A stretch of DNA of 64,000 nt from Roseovarius sp. THAF27 (GCF_009363655.1 NZ_CP045393.1:1178001-1242000); one strand, 5' to 3'; counted from the stretch's first letter, positions 25,385 to 34,205 are shown. Notes: a model not told the origin generated them from the sequence alone. Program-made: numbers and translations.

Positions 25385-27658
25385 TCAGAGCTTGCCCTTG
25401 AGGTAGTCCATGACCGCCGGACGGACCGATTGGTCGCCCGCGATGCGCACACCGTCGATCACCTCGTAGAGCTCCTCCAGATCGACCCGGCGAAGGATGG
25501 ATTTCACCGGCCCGATGGAGGCCGGGCGCATCGAGAGGCTGCGGAGGCCGATCGCGGCAAAGCAGGCGGCCTCGACCGGGCGGCCGGCATCCTCGCCGCA
25601 GAAGCTGAGCGGCGTGTCATGCGCCTCGCAGCGTTTCACGATGGATTCGATGAAGGTCAGAAAGCTGACGTTTAGCGTGTCGTAGCGCCGCCGCACCAGT
25701 TCGTTTTCGCGGTCGGCCGCGAAGAAGAACTGCTTGAGGTCGTTGCCGCCGATCGAAAGGAAATCGACCTCGTTGTAGAAGGCGTCGGGCGCGAAGGCCA
25801 GCGACGGCGTTTCCAGCATCGCGCCGACCTCGATGTCCGAGGGCAGGGGGTGGCCCAGGATACGTTCGCGGTCCAGCGCCTTCTGCATCTCGGCATTGGC
25901 GGCGGAAAACTCCTCTCGCTGGGCGACGAAGGGGAACATCACCGACAGGGGGCGGCCCTTGGCGGCGCGCACGAGCGCTTGCAGCTGCATGCGCATGACG
26001 CCGGGCTTGTCGAGCGCCACGCGCACCGCGCGCCAACCGAGGGCGGGGTTGGGCTCGTCCACCACCTTCATGTAGGGCAGCACCTTGTCGGAGCCGATGT
26101 CGAGCGTGCGGAAGCAGACGCGCTTGCCGCGGGCGGCGTCCATGACGTGGGAATATAGCTCGCTCAGTTCCGAGCGGCGGGGCATGTGGGCGCGCACGAG
26201 AAACTGAAGCTCGGTGCGGAAGAGGCCCACGCCTTCGGCGCCCGAGCCTTCGAGGCTGGGCAGGTCGGCCATGAGGCCGGCGTTCATGTGAAGCGCGAGC
26301 CGGGTGCCGCAGAGTGTTTCCGCCGGTTTGTCGCGGATCGAGGCGTAGCGTTCCTGGGCCTGCGCCTGCATCGCCATCTTGTCGCGGAAGGCTGTGACCA
26401 CGTTGTCGTCGGGGCGCAGGTGCACGATGCCCTGATCGCCGTCGACCATGATGAAATCGCCGTTGAGCGCCTCGTTGGTGATGCGGCTGGCGTGAATGAC
26501 CAGCGGGATCGCCAGCGCGCGGGCGACGATGGCGGCGTGGCTACCGACCGAGCCTTCCTCGAGCACAATGCCGCGCAGTTTGCGCCCGTAATCCAGCAAC
26601 TCGCCGGGGCCGATATTGCGGGCGATCAGGATCGGGTCGTCGGGCATTTCCGCCCCGGTTTCCGACCCCTGGCCGGTGAGGATGCGCAAGAGGCGGTTCG
26701 AGAGATCGTCAAGGTCGTGGAGCCGGTCGCGCAGGTAGGGGTCGGTGACTTGCGTCATCCGGGCGCGGGTGGTGGATTGTTCCTTTTCCACCGCCGCCTC
26801 CGCCGACAGGCCGCGTGCGATGTCCTCCTCCATCCGCTTCATCCAGCCCTTGGAATTGGCGAACATGCGGTAGGCTTCGAGCACCTGGAGCTGTTCCTTG
26901 TCGCCGGTGGCCGCCGTCGAGAGCATGCGGTCGACGCCCACGCGCAGGGTGTCCACGGCCTCTTCCAGACGTTCCAGTTCGCGGTTGGGATCCTCGGCGA
27001 TGGGGTTGGTGACCACGACGCGCGGCTCGTGCAGCCAGACATGGCCCTGCGCGGCCCCTTCCTGGGCGATGCCGCCGCGGAACAGGACGGGCTGCTGGTG
27101 GCGGGCCGACATGGCCGCACCTTCGCCGACGAAGGCGCCCAGCTCGGCCATCTCTGCGATGACCATGGCGACGACCTCGACCGCGTAAAGCTCCTCGTCG
27201 GAATATTCGCGGGCCTGCTTGGACTGGACCACCAGCACGCCCAGGGTTTCGCCCAGCCGCTGGATCGGGACCCCCATGAACGAGCAATAGGCCTCTTCCC
27301 CGGTTTCGGGCATGTAGCGAAAGCCGCGGGCGGCGGGCGCGTTGTCGGTGTTGACAACCTTGCCGGTGCGCGCCACGCGGCCTACCAGGCCCTCGCCCAG
27401 CTTCATCCGGGTCTGGTGCACGGCGTCGCGGTTGAGACCTTCGGTGGCGCAGAGCTCCAGCGTGTCCTCGTCGCGGAAGAGGTAGATCGAGCACACCTCG
27501 GTGCGCATTTCCTCGGCGATGAGCGCGGTGATCGCGTCGAGCCGGGCCTGTCCGGCGGCGTCCTCGGCCATGAGCGCGCGCAGGCGCGAGAGCATCTGGC
27601 GGCTGTCCGTCTCGATATGATCGCCGGAAGGTGACATGGCGTTCGGAAGCCTTTCCAT
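25385..27658 (-). CDS. ptsP: PEP-protein phosphotransferase PtsP (EI-Ntr)
   Basis: 757-residue first enzyme of the nitrogen-related phosphotransferase system; it autophosphorylates from PEP and passes phosphate to NPr. The N-terminal GAF domain spans about residues 20-170 (EVCSIYLFRDEDTLELCATE). The EI domain follows, with active-site His374 in EEGSVGSHAAIVARAL. The PEP-binding TIM barrel (about 450-720) contains GVGLFRTELQFL, FRTLDIGSDK and a signature Cys in LSFCGEDAGRP. The lysC-ptsP order is shared with other alphaproteobacteria, to my knowledge. The ATG at 27658 is used; one seven codons inside is also possible. Confidence 0.95.
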   Translation of the reverse strand: MERLPNAMSPSGDHIETDSRQMLSRLRALMAEDAAGQARLDAITALIAEEMRTEVCSIYLFRDEDTLELCATEGLNRDAVHQTRMKLGEGLVGRVARTGKVVNTDNAPAARGFRYMPETGEEAYCSFMGVPIQRLGETLGVLVVQSKQAREYSDEELYAVEVVAMVIAEMAELGAFVGEGAAMSARHQQPVLFRGGIAQEGAAQGHVWLHEPRVVVTNPIAEDPNRELERLEEAVDTLRVGVDRMLSTAATGDKEQLQVLEAYRMFANSKGWMKRMEEDIARGLSAEAAVEKEQSTTRARMTQVTDPYLRDRLHDLDDLSNRLLRILTGQGSETGAEMPDDPILIARNIGPGELLDYGRKLRGIVLEEGSVGSHAAIVARALAIPLVIHASRITNEALNGDFIMVDGDQGIVHLRPDDNVVTAFRDKMAMQAQAQERYASIRDKPAETLCGTRLALHMNAGLMADLPSLEGSGAEGVGLFRTELQFLVRAHMPRRSELSELYSHVMDAARGKRVCFRTLDIGSDKVLPYMKVVDEPNPALGWRAVRVALDKPGVMRMQLQALVRAAKGRPLSVMFPFVAQREEFSAANAEMQKALDRERILGHPLPSDIEVGAMLETPSLAFAPDAFYNEVDFLSIGGNDLKQFFFAADRENELVRRRYDTLNVSFLTFIESIVKRCEAHDTPLSFCGEDAGRPVEAACFAAIGLRSLSMRPASIGPVKSILRRVDLEELYEVIDGVRIAGDQSVRPAVMDYLKGKL

Positions 27659-27890
27659 TGGGCCGTTCTGGCCGGAGCCGGGACGTTTAAATCACAGGTT
27701 GCCGGCATTGTGAAATGGCAATGTCACGCGGCGACGCGCGGGGCGGCGCAGCCCGGTGAATTGCCTCTATATTGCCCGATCGGTGTCGGATCGCGCTTGT
27801 CCCTGCCGCAAGAGCGGGCCGGCGCGGGGCTGTCGAAAGCGGGCGTGCCGTCGCTGGCGCTGCCCCGCCGCAGGGCGCCGGGGCGGCCCG
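27659..27890. other. 232-bp intergenic gap between lysC and ptsP
   Basis: Both flanking genes are on the minus strand. I see no small gene or clear terminator. A GC-rich stretch near 27780-27890 carries several short inverted segments, and an AT-richer stretch near 27690-27775 could hold the ptsP promoter, but no hexamer pair is convincing. Confidence 0.5.
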
Positions 27891-29129
27891 TCAGGCGGTC
27901 TTGTCCAGCTCGAACGCGTCATGCAGCGACTGCACGGCCAGTTCCATGTACTTGCGGTCGATCAGCACCGAGATCTTGATCTCGGAGGTCGAGATGACCT
28001 TGATGTTGATGCCTTCGTCGCGCAGCGTCCGGAACATCTTGGCGGCGACGCCCGACTGGCTGCGCATGCCGATGCCTACGGCCGAGACCTTGGCCACGTT
28101 GGTGTCGGCCACGAGGTCGTGAAAGTTGATCTCGCCCTTTTCCTTGGCGCCCTTGAGCGCCTTTTCGGCGCGGGCCACCTGGTTGGTGGGGCACGAGAAG
28201 GTCATGTCGGTGCGGCCTTCCTCGGAAATGTTCTGGATGATCATGTCCACGTTGACGCCCGCGTCCGACAGCGGCCCGAAGATGGCGGCGGCGATGCCGG
28301 GCCGGTCGGCGACCGAGATAAGGGTCATCTTCGCCTCATCGCGGGAATAGGCGATGCCGTTGACCACGTTTGATTCCATGATTTCCTCCTCGGCGCAGAC
28401 CAGGGTCCCTGCGTCGTCCGATTGTTCCTCGAAACTTGATAGCACGCGCAGGCGCACGTTGTAGCGCATCGCCAGCTCGACCGAGCGGGTCTGCAGGACC
28501 TTGGCGCCGAGCGAGGCCAGTTCCAGCATCTCCTCGAAGGCGATCTTGTCGAGCTTGCGCGCCTTGTCGGTGATGCGCGGGTCGGTGGTGTAGACGCCGT
28601 CGACATCCGTGTAGATGTCGCAGCGTTCCGCGCCGAAGGCGGCGGCGAAGGCCACCGCTGTCGTGTCCGAGCCGCCCCGGCCCAGCGTGGTAATCCGGCC
28701 CTCGGGGCTGACGCCCTGGAAGCCCGCGACCACGGCGACCTGCATGCCTTCGCCGAACTTGGCGTTGATGTTGTCGGTGGGGATTTCCTCGATCCGGGCG
28801 GCGGAGTGGGACGAGTTCGTCCTGAGCGGCACCTGCCAGCCCTGCCAGCTGCGCGCCGGGATGTCCATTTCCTGCAAGGTCAGGGCCATCAGACCGGCGG
28901 TCACGGCCTCGCCCGAGCTGACCACGGCGTCGTATTCGCGGGCGTCGTAGAGCGGCGAGATCTCGTCGACCCAGCCCACTAGTTCGTTGGTGCGCCCGGC
29001 CATCGCCGAGACGATGACGATCACGTCATAGCCCTTGGCCACCTCGACGCCCACGCGTTTCGCCGCGCGGCGGATGCGGTCGATATTGGCCACCGAAGTG
29101 CCGCCGAATTTCATCACGAGCAGGGGCAT
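27891..29129 (-). CDS. lysC: Aspartate kinase
   Basis: 412-residue aspartokinase catalysing the first step of lysine, threonine and methionine biosynthesis. The ATP-binding KFGGTSVANIDRIRR opens the catalytic domain. VSSGEAVTAGLMAL, TTLGRGGSDTTAVA and CDIYTDVDGVYTTDPR follow. Two ACT domains occupy the C-terminal approximately 150 residues (ISVADRPGIAAAIFGPLSDA and KVSAVGIGMRSQSGVAA), so lysine/threonine feedback control is expected. It is followed on the same strand by ptsP. Confidence 0.97.
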   Translation of the reverse strand: MPLLVMKFGGTSVANIDRIRRAAKRVGVEVAKGYDVIVIVSAMAGRTNELVGWVDEISPLYDAREYDAVVSSGEAVTAGLMALTLQEMDIPARSWQGWQVPLRTNSSHSAARIEEIPTDNINAKFGEGMQVAVVAGFQGVSPEGRITTLGRGGSDTTAVAFAAAFGAERCDIYTDVDGVYTTDPRITDKARKLDKIAFEEMLELASLGAKVLQTRSVELAMRYNVRLRVLSSFEEQSDDAGTLVCAEEEIMESNVVNGIAYSRDEAKMTLISVADRPGIAAAIFGPLSDAGVNVDMIIQNISEEGRTDMTFSCPTNQVARAEKALKGAKEKGEINFHDLVADTNVAKVSAVGIGMRSQSGVAAKMFRTLRDEGINIKVISTSEIKISVLIDRKYMELAVQSLHDAFELDKTA

Positions 29130-29210
29130 GGCTGCGTCCTTGGGTCAGATCGCAGGTGCTTTACGCGGGTGCGCGGGGAAGGGCAAGAGCGGAGCGTGGG
29201 TCGGGCGCGG

Positions 29211-29262
29211 CCAGGAAAATTCGTACGAATTTTCCTGGGCATTTTCTTCGGTGAAGAAAATG
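29211..29262. terminator. Two adjacent perfect palindromes downstream of the SDR gene
   Basis: Bases 29211-29238 form a perfect 28-bp palindrome with arms CCAGGAAAATTCGT and its complement. Immediately beyond, CATTTTCTTC (29240-29249) and GAAGAAAATG (29253-29262) flank a GGT loop. The SDR gene ends at 29268, so these are placed as its terminator and insulate lysC from read-through. Confidence 0.65.
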
Positions 29263-29267
29263 GCGCG

Positions 29268-29912
29268 TCAGAACGGGTGGTCCTGGCCGTCCCAGGTCTT
29301 GAAACAGCCGGTGCTGTCGGTGTCGAGCGCATCGAAACGGTCGATCAGGCCCGCGGCGGCCTCGTCCACCGAGATGTCCGCGCTGTCGCCGCCCATGTCG
29401 GTGCGCACCCAGCCGGGATGGTAGATCCCGACCGCAAGCCCCAGGGGCGCCAGGTCCTTCGACAGGTTGCGCCCCAGGTTCAGGGCGGCCGCCTTGGAGG
29501 CGCGGTAGATGTAGCTGCCGCCGGGCGCGCGTTCGTGGCTGGCCATCTGGCTGGAAATGATGGCAATCCTGCCCGCCTGTGCCGCCTGCAGGCAGGGCAG
29601 CAGGGTTTGAACGGTCAGGAAGACCCCGGTCACGTTGGCGGCGAAACTGTCCGCCCACATCTTGGCCGGGTAGCCGTCGGGCAGGGTCTCGCCCTTGTCA
29701 AGATAGACGCCGGCGTTGCAGATCAGCAGATCCACCGGCGCGCCGTCGAGCCGCGCGGCGAAGGCGCGGTGACTGGCCGGGTCGGTCACGTCGAGCGTGT
29801 ATTCGGCCTCGGGGTCGCGGGATGTGCCGGTGACGTCGTCGCCCCGGGCGGCATAACCCTTGGCGAGGGCGGCGCCGATGCCGCGGTTGGCGCCGGTTAT
29901 GACAACATGCAT
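29268..29912 (-). CDS. Short-chain dehydrogenase/reductase
   Basis: 214-residue classical SDR, NAD(P)-dependent. The cofactor motif is VVITGANRGIGAALA, then LLICNAGVY (NNAG-like), the catalytic Ser in AIISSQMAS and Tyr/Lys in YIYRASKAA. It ends GCFKTWDGQDHPF, a tail seen in small C-factor/sniffer-like SDRs. I start at the ATG ending at 29912 with AGGAG upstream; the longer frame adds 18 unlikely residues. The substrate is unknown. It is third in a minus-strand series after the Nudix and DUF1178 genes. Confidence 0.92.
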   Translation of the reverse strand: MHVVITGANRGIGAALAKGYAARGDDVTGTSRDPEAEYTLDVTDPASHRAFAARLDGAPVDLLICNAGVYLDKGETLPDGYPAKMWADSFAANVTGVFLTVQTLLPCLQAAQAGRIAIISSQMASHERAPGGSYIYRASKAAALNLGRNLSKDLAPLGLAVGIYHPGWVRTDMGGDSADISVDEAAAGLIDRFDALDTDSTGCFKTWDGQDHPF

Positions 29913-29975
29913 GGCAAGGCTCCTTGGGGTCGCGGTGGGGGTCTGCGCCATGCCGGGGGGCGGCATTGCGAGAGG

Positions 29976-30422
29976 CTAGTTCGACTTTCGGCTTGGAACG
30001 AAGGGCAGGGGCAGGATCGGCACGCCGTCCTCGATCAGCTTTCGGGCTTCCTCGGGTTTCGCCTCGCCATGAATGGGGCGGTCCGGGGTGACGCCGTCAT
30101 GCATGTCGCGGGCCCGTTTGGCGAAACTGGTGCCGACATATTCGGAGTTTTCCTCGACCTGCCGTTTCAGGGCCTCAATGGCGCGGGCGCGGTCGTCGGT
30201 GGGGGCGGAAAGGCCGCCGCCTGCCGACGGGGCTTGCTGGGCCGGGGCGGCGTTTCGGCTGGCGCGGACACTGGGGGCCATCATCGCCTTTTCCACCGAG
30301 CCGTTTCCGCACACGGCACAGGACACCATGCCGGCGGCGTCGAGCTTGTCAAAGGCCGCAGCCGACTGGAACCAGCTTTCGAACTGGTGGTCATTCTTGC
30401 ATTTCAGGGTGAACTTGATCAC
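29976..30422 (-). CDS. DUF1178 family protein
   Basis: 148-residue protein with an N-terminal zinc-ribbon-like half (CKNDHQFESWFQSAAAFDKL, then CAVCGNGSVEKAMMAPSV), typical of DUF1178. The C-terminal segment is helical with the conserved GTSFAKRARDMHDG and a GEAKPEEARKLIEDGVPILP tail. Function is unknown. The start is GTG. It lies 78 bp after the Nudix gene and before the SDR gene on the same strand, possibly in one transcript. Confidence 0.9.
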   Translation of the reverse strand: MIKFTLKCKNDHQFESWFQSAAAFDKLDAAGMVSCAVCGNGSVEKAMMAPSVRASRNAAPAQQAPSAGGGLSAPTDDRARAIEALKRQVEENSEYVGTSFAKRARDMHDGVTPDRPIHGEAKPEEARKLIEDGVPILPLPFVPSRKSN

Positions 30423-30500
30423 CGTTCCGCTCCGCTATCCGACGTGTAACAAATAGGCAAAATCCCGGTACAATCAAGCAGAAGCGCGGTGCCGGGCGAT

Positions 30501-30971
30501 TTACAACTTGCGCGGGTCGAAGGTTTTCAGCAGGTGCGCAAGCTCGGGCTCATTGACCCGTTTCGCGGCCTTCTTGAGGCTCATCCAGCGGCGTTTGCGC
30601 TGTCCGGCCTCGGGGAAATCATCGGTCAGGGCGTTGACCTTCACCGGGTAGACCATGACGACGCACGGCAGCTTGTCAACGGTGCCGACGCCCTTGGAAT
30701 AGGAAAAGAGCGCAAGGCACGGGCCCGCAATCTTGCCGCGCACGCCGGCCTCTTCCCAGGCTTCGCGCAGGGCGCTGTCGCCGGGGGTCTTGCCTTCGAT
30801 CGGCCAGCCCTTGGGGATGATCCAGCGCCCGGTGCGCCGGGAGGTGATCATCAGGACCTGCGGCTGGCCCGCCTTCATCCGGAAACACAAGGCGCCGAAC
30901 TGGGTGCGCACGTCGCGCTTGTCGGGAATCTGCAGCGCCAGGGGAAGCTGATCTTTGCTGTGTAGGGTCAT
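30501..30971 (-). CDS. Nudix hydrolase, diphosphoinositol-polyphosphate-phosphohydrolase-like
   Basis: 156-residue Nudix enzyme. The box reads GWPIEGKTPGDSALREAWEE then AGVRG, with all catalytic Glu residues present. TSRRTGRWIIPKGWP before it is typical of the DIPP/NUDT3-like subgroup that hydrolyses dinucleoside or inositol polyphosphates. A good AGGAG ribosome-binding site precedes the ATG. It is divergent from modA and first in a minus-strand series with DUF1178 and an SDR. Confidence 0.92.
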   Translation of the reverse strand: MTLHSKDQLPLALQIPDKRDVRTQFGALCFRMKAGQPQVLMITSRRTGRWIIPKGWPIEGKTPGDSALREAWEEAGVRGKIAGPCLALFSYSKGVGTVDKLPCVVMVYPVKVNALTDDFPEAGQRKRRWMSLKKAAKRVNEPELAHLLKTFDPRKL

Positions 30972-31168
30972 CGGGTTCTCTCCTGCCCGTCTGCTCAGAC
31001 CGGAATGTATATACGAAGTATTAGCACGATTTTATTCGATTCACATGAATTTTCCATGATAGCCGCGCATTTCCTTGCCGCGATGCAGCGCGCCGTCGGG
31101 TCCGAAACGTAAATGGTGCTGTGCCACGGCTCTTGTGTCGCCTCCGCAGGTGCAGGATACTTGCGCCG

Positions 31169-31930
31169 ATGTTACGCATTTTCGGCCTTCTGACAATCAT
31201 TTGCACGATGCTGGCGACGATCGCCCCGGGGCGGGCGGATGCGCCGGTCACCATTTTCGCCGCCGCGTCCCTGCGCGGGGCGCTCGATGCCGCGCTGGAG
31301 GGGGCAGAGACGCACGTGCGCGTGTCCTATGGCGGGTCGGGCACCATGGCGCGGCAGATCGCGCAGGGAGCGCCCGCGGACGTGGTGATCCTGGCGAACG
31401 TGGCCTGGATGGACTGGCTGCAGGAGCAGGCCCTTGTGGACGCCGGCAGCCGCCGGGACCTGTTGGGCAACCGGCTGGTTCTGGTGGGCCCGAAAGGCGC
31501 GGCGCCTTTGGACCGCGCGGATGCCGCCGCGCTGACGGGCAGGCTGGCCGGGGGGCGGCTGGCCGTGGGCCACACCGAGGCCGTTCCGGCGGGCATCTAT
31601 GCCAGGGAATGGATGCAGGCGGCGGGCCTTTGGCAGGCGCTGCGCCCGCAACTGGCCGAGAGCGAGAACGTCCGCGCGGCGCTGGCGCTGGTGTCGCGCG
31701 GCGAGGCGCCGCTGGGCGTCGTCTATGCCAGCGATGCGCAGGCCGATCCGGGCGTCGTGGTGCTGGCGGAGATCGACGCGCGCCTGCACGCCCCGATCGT
31801 GTATCCGGCCGCCCTGATTGCGGGGCGCGACAGCGAGGCCGCACGCGGGGTGCTGTCGCATTTGCAGCGCGACGCGGCGCGGCAGGCGTTCGAGCGGCAT
31901 GGATTCGTGGTGCTTGGGGACGATCGGTGA
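31169..31930 (+). CDS. modA: Molybdate ABC transporter substrate-binding protein
   Basis: 253-residue periplasmic molybdate-binding protein. A signal peptide (MLRIFGLLTIICTMLATIAP, cleavage near GRADA) is followed by TIFAAASLRGALDAAL, a strand carrying the oxyanion-binding Ser, then YGGSGTMARQIAQGAPADV, which supplies the second Ser cluster. AVGHTEAVPAGIYA and GVVYASDAQ complete the ModA pattern. The ATG is the one immediately before this signal sequence. It overlaps modB by four bases. I see no clear ModE box in the 197-bp divergent region. Confidence 0.95.
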   Translation: MLRIFGLLTIICTMLATIAPGRADAPVTIFAAASLRGALDAALEGAETHVRVSYGGSGTMARQIAQGAPADVVILANVAWMDWLQEQALVDAGSRRDLLGNRLVLVGPKGAAPLDRADAAALTGRLAGGRLAVGHTEAVPAGIYAREWMQAAGLWQALRPQLAESENVRAALALVSRGEAPLGVVYASDAQADPGVVVLAEIDARLHAPIVYPAALIAGRDSEAARGVLSHLQRDAARQAFERHGFVVLGDDR

Positions 31931-32631
31931 CCTTTGGCCTGACCGAAGCGGAATCCGCGGCGCTGGCGCTGTCGCTGAAGGTGTCGTTCTGGGCGGTGCT
32001 GGTCAGCCTGCCGCTGGCTGTCGCGATGGCCTGGGTACTGGCGCGCAAGCGGTTCCCGGGCAAGGCGCTGCTAAGCGCGCTGGTGCATTTGCCGCTGGTC
32101 CTGCCGCCGGTGGTCACGGGGTATCTTCTGCTTTTGACCTTCGGGATGAACGGGGCGGTGGGCCGGGTGCTGGCCGACTGGGGGATCGTGTTCGCCTTTC
32201 GCTGGACCGGCGCGGCGCTGGCGGCGGGGATCATGGGATTTCCGCTGATGGTGCGGGCGATACGGCTGGCGATCGAGGCGGTGGACCCCAGGCTGGAAGA
32301 GGCGGCGGAGACGCTGGGCGCGGGCCGGATGGCGCGGTTTCGCACCGTGACGCTGCCGCTGATCGCGCCGGGCATCCTGGCGGGCGTCGTGCTGGGCTTT
32401 GCCAAGGCGATGGGCGAATTTGGCGCGACCATCACGTTCGTGGCCAACATCCCCGGTGAGACGCAGACCTTGCCGTCGGCGATCTATGCCTTTCTGCAGG
32501 TTCCGGGCGGGGAGACGGCGGCGATCCGGCTGGTCGTGCTGGCGACCGTCGTGGCGCTGGGCGCGGTGCTGGTGTCGGAATGGCTGGCCCGGCGCGTGGC
32601 GCGGCGCATCGGTCAGGACGTGACGCGATGA
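31927..32631 (+). CDS. modB: Molybdate ABC transporter permease
   Basis: 234-residue inner-membrane permease with about five helices. The EAA loop is EEAAETLGAGRMARFRTVTL, which docks on ModC, and it is followed by GFAKAMGEFGATITFVANIP, a signature of ModB. The GTG start overlaps the modA stop and the stop overlaps the modC start (ATGA), so the three subunits are translationally coupled. Confidence 0.96.
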   Translation: MTFGLTEAESAALALSLKVSFWAVLVSLPLAVAMAWVLARKRFPGKALLSALVHLPLVLPPVVTGYLLLLTFGMNGAVGRVLADWGIVFAFRWTGAALAAGIMGFPLMVRAIRLAIEAVDPRLEEAAETLGAGRMARFRTVTLPLIAPGILAGVVLGFAKAMGEFGATITFVANIPGETQTLPSAIYAFLQVPGGETAAIRLVVLATVVALGAVLVSEWLARRVARRIGQDVTR

Positions 32632-33734
32632 GCCTGAGCGTCGAGATCGGGCATCGATTTCCGGGGCTGGAGCTGGACGTGGCGTTCGAGGCCGGGGCCG
32701 GGGTGACCGCGCTTTTCGGGCCATCGGGTGCGGGGAAATCCAGCGTCGTCAATGCCATCGCCGGATTGCTGCGTCCCGATGCCGGGCGGATCGCGCTGGA
32801 CGATACGGTGCTGTTCGACGGCAAAGGGGGCGTGCACGTGCCGGCGGCGCGCAGGCGCATCGGCTATGTCTTTCAGGACGGGCGGCTGTTTCCGCATATG
32901 AGTGTCGGGGCGAATATCGAATACGGCGCCCGCTTTGCGCCCGGTGGGCTGGACCGGCCCGAGATGGGGCGGGTCGTGGGGCTGTTGGGGCTGGAGGCGC
33001 TGCTGGGCCGGCGACCCGGCACGCTCTCGGGCGGGGAGAAGCAGCGGGTGGCGCTGGCGCGGGCCTGGCTGTCGCGGCCGCGCCTGTTGTTGATGGACGA
33101 GCCGCTGGCGGCGCTGGACGAGCCGCGCAAGGACGAGATCTTTCCCTATCTGGAGCGGCTGCGGGACGTGGCGCAGGTGCCGATCGTCTACGTTTCGCAC
33201 AACCTGGCCGAGGTGGCGCGGCTGGCAGATGACCTGGTGGTGATGCAGCGCGGGCAGGTGGTGCTGTCGGGCAGGGCCGAGGCCGTGCTGAGCGATCCCA
33301 AGGCGCTGCCCCTGGTTGGCGTGCGCGAGGCCGGGGCGATCCTGCCGGCGCGGGTGGCCGAACACGGGGCCGACGGGCTGAGCCGCCTGGTGCTGTCGGG
33401 CGGGGAGTTGCTGCTGCCCGGCGTCACCGCGCCCGAGGGCAGCATGATCCGGCTGCGGGTGCTGGCGGGGGACGTGCTGCTGTCACAGGCGCGGCCCGAG
33501 GGGTTGTCGTCGCACAACCTGCTGCCGGTCGGGGTCGTGGCGCTGCATCGCGGGATGGGGCCGGGGGTGGCGGTTCAGTTGCGGGCGGGCGATGACATGT
33601 TCCTGGCGCGCATCACCCAGAGGGCGGCGTCGGAGATGGGCCTGGCCCCCGGCAAGGCCTGTTTCGCGATCCTGAACGCCACCGCGATCCCGCGCGGCAG
33701 CATCGGCGGTGCCGTGCCCTCGCAGGCAGGGTAG
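32628..33734 (+). CDS. modC: Molybdate ABC transporter ATP-binding protein
   Basis: 368-residue ATPase. Walker A is GPSGAGKSS, the Q-loop is in FQDGRLFPHMSV, the ABC signature is LSGGEKQRVALARA, Walker B is LLLMDEPLAALDE and the switch His is in VYVSHNLAEV. The C-terminal approximately 70 residues (about 290-360) form a MOP-type molybdate-binding domain, as in ModC, giving possible feedback by internal molybdate. It completes the modABC operon. Confidence 0.97.
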   Translation: MSLSVEIGHRFPGLELDVAFEAGAGVTALFGPSGAGKSSVVNAIAGLLRPDAGRIALDDTVLFDGKGGVHVPAARRRIGYVFQDGRLFPHMSVGANIEYGARFAPGGLDRPEMGRVVGLLGLEALLGRRPGTLSGGEKQRVALARAWLSRPRLLLMDEPLAALDEPRKDEIFPYLERLRDVAQVPIVYVSHNLAEVARLADDLVVMQRGQVVLSGRAEAVLSDPKALPLVGVREAGAILPARVAEHGADGLSRLVLSGGELLLPGVTAPEGSMIRLRVLAGDVLLSQARPEGLSSHNLLPVGVVALHRGMGPGVAVQLRAGDDMFLARITQRAASEMGLAPGKACFAILNATAIPRGSIGGAVPSQAG

Positions 33735-33744
33735 ATCCTGCGAG

Positions 33745-33774
33745 TTGACATTTCTGACTAAATCGATCAGAAAT
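33745..33774 (+). promoter_or_regulatory. Iron-Rhodo-box (TGA-N9-TCA) and promoter upstream of hemP
   Basis: A TTGACA -35 element at 33745-33750 is followed by a perfect inverted repeat ATTTCTGA (33750-33757), nine bases, TCAGAAAT (33767-33774). The inner TGA-N9-TCA is the published iron-responsive (RirA-type) motif of Rhizobiales and Rhodobacterales. Overlap with the promoter implies repression in iron-replete cells. The controlled transcript starts with the 53-residue ORF and hemP. Confidence 0.8.
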
Positions 33775-33835
33775 TAGGTCAAGCCAGCCGGATCGGTCAG
33801 CCACCCCCTGAAATCGCAAGCAATGGAGCGCGATC

Positions 33836-33997
33836 ATGCATGTGATCCGACAGACAGAATCGGCAGGCCTGGAGCCGCGGCACGCGGGCGTGCCGGACGT
33901 GAACTTTCCCCTTCTCGGGTCGGCGATGGCCAGCGGGCTGTGCCTTGACCTGATGATCGAACGGCTGCTGGAACGCGCCGGGGAGGTCCGGGCATGA
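33836..33997 (+). CDS. 53-residue ORF overlapping hemP
   Basis: Small unrecognised protein, MHVIRQTESAGLEPRHAG and onward, ending in a helical LCLDLMIERLLERAGEVRA. An ATGGAGCG Shine-Dalgarno-like stretch precedes the ATG. The stop overlaps the hemP start as ATGA, which points to translational coupling. It lies directly downstream of the iron box, so it is probably made under iron limitation. It may be a genuine small protein or a leader peptide tuning HemP synthesis; I cannot name a family. Confidence 0.65.
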   Translation: MHVIRQTESAGLEPRHAGVPDVNFPLLGSAMASGLCLDLMIERLLERAGEVRA

Positions 33998-34170
33998 TCC
34001 GCGCACAGACCAAGGCGATGCCGCAGCTGGTGGCCGATACCGAAACCAGCGAAGCCCTGTTTGACGCAAGGGAGTTAACGAAAGGTCGCACGACCGCGCA
34101 GATCACGCTGGACGACAAGGTCTACACCTTGCGGATCACGCGGGCGGGCAAGCTGATCCTGACCAAGTGA
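33994..34170 (+). CDS. hemP: Hemin uptake protein HemP
   Basis: 58-residue small protein whose C-terminal two-thirds match HemP/HmuP: DARELTKGRTTAQITLDDKV, then YTLRITRAGKLILTK at the end. In known systems HemP promotes expression of haem-uptake genes. No hmuSTUV genes follow here, so it is a stand-alone copy beside a ferric-iron permease. The iron box about 220 bp upstream and the coupled 53-residue ORF indicate iron-regulated expression. Confidence 0.92.
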   Translation: MIRAQTKAMPQLVADTETSEALFDARELTKGRTTAQITLDDKVYTLRITRAGKLILTK

Positions 34171-34184
34171 GGGCGGTCCGGGCG

Positions 34185-34205
34185 ATCCCGGATCACGTCC
34201 GGGAT
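34185..34205. repeat. ATCCCGGA-N5-TCCGGGAT palindrome between hemP and iron permease
   Basis: The arms are identical to those at 23075-23095 with a different five-base loop (TCACG versus CTTGA). It may attenuate transcription between hemP and the permease gene. The 163-bp gap otherwise shows nothing recognisable. Confidence 0.65.

Noticed and set aside
30972..31168. ModE box upstream of modA
   Set aside because: The AT-rich stretch with TATATA was inspected but no convincing inverted molybdate-responsive site was found.
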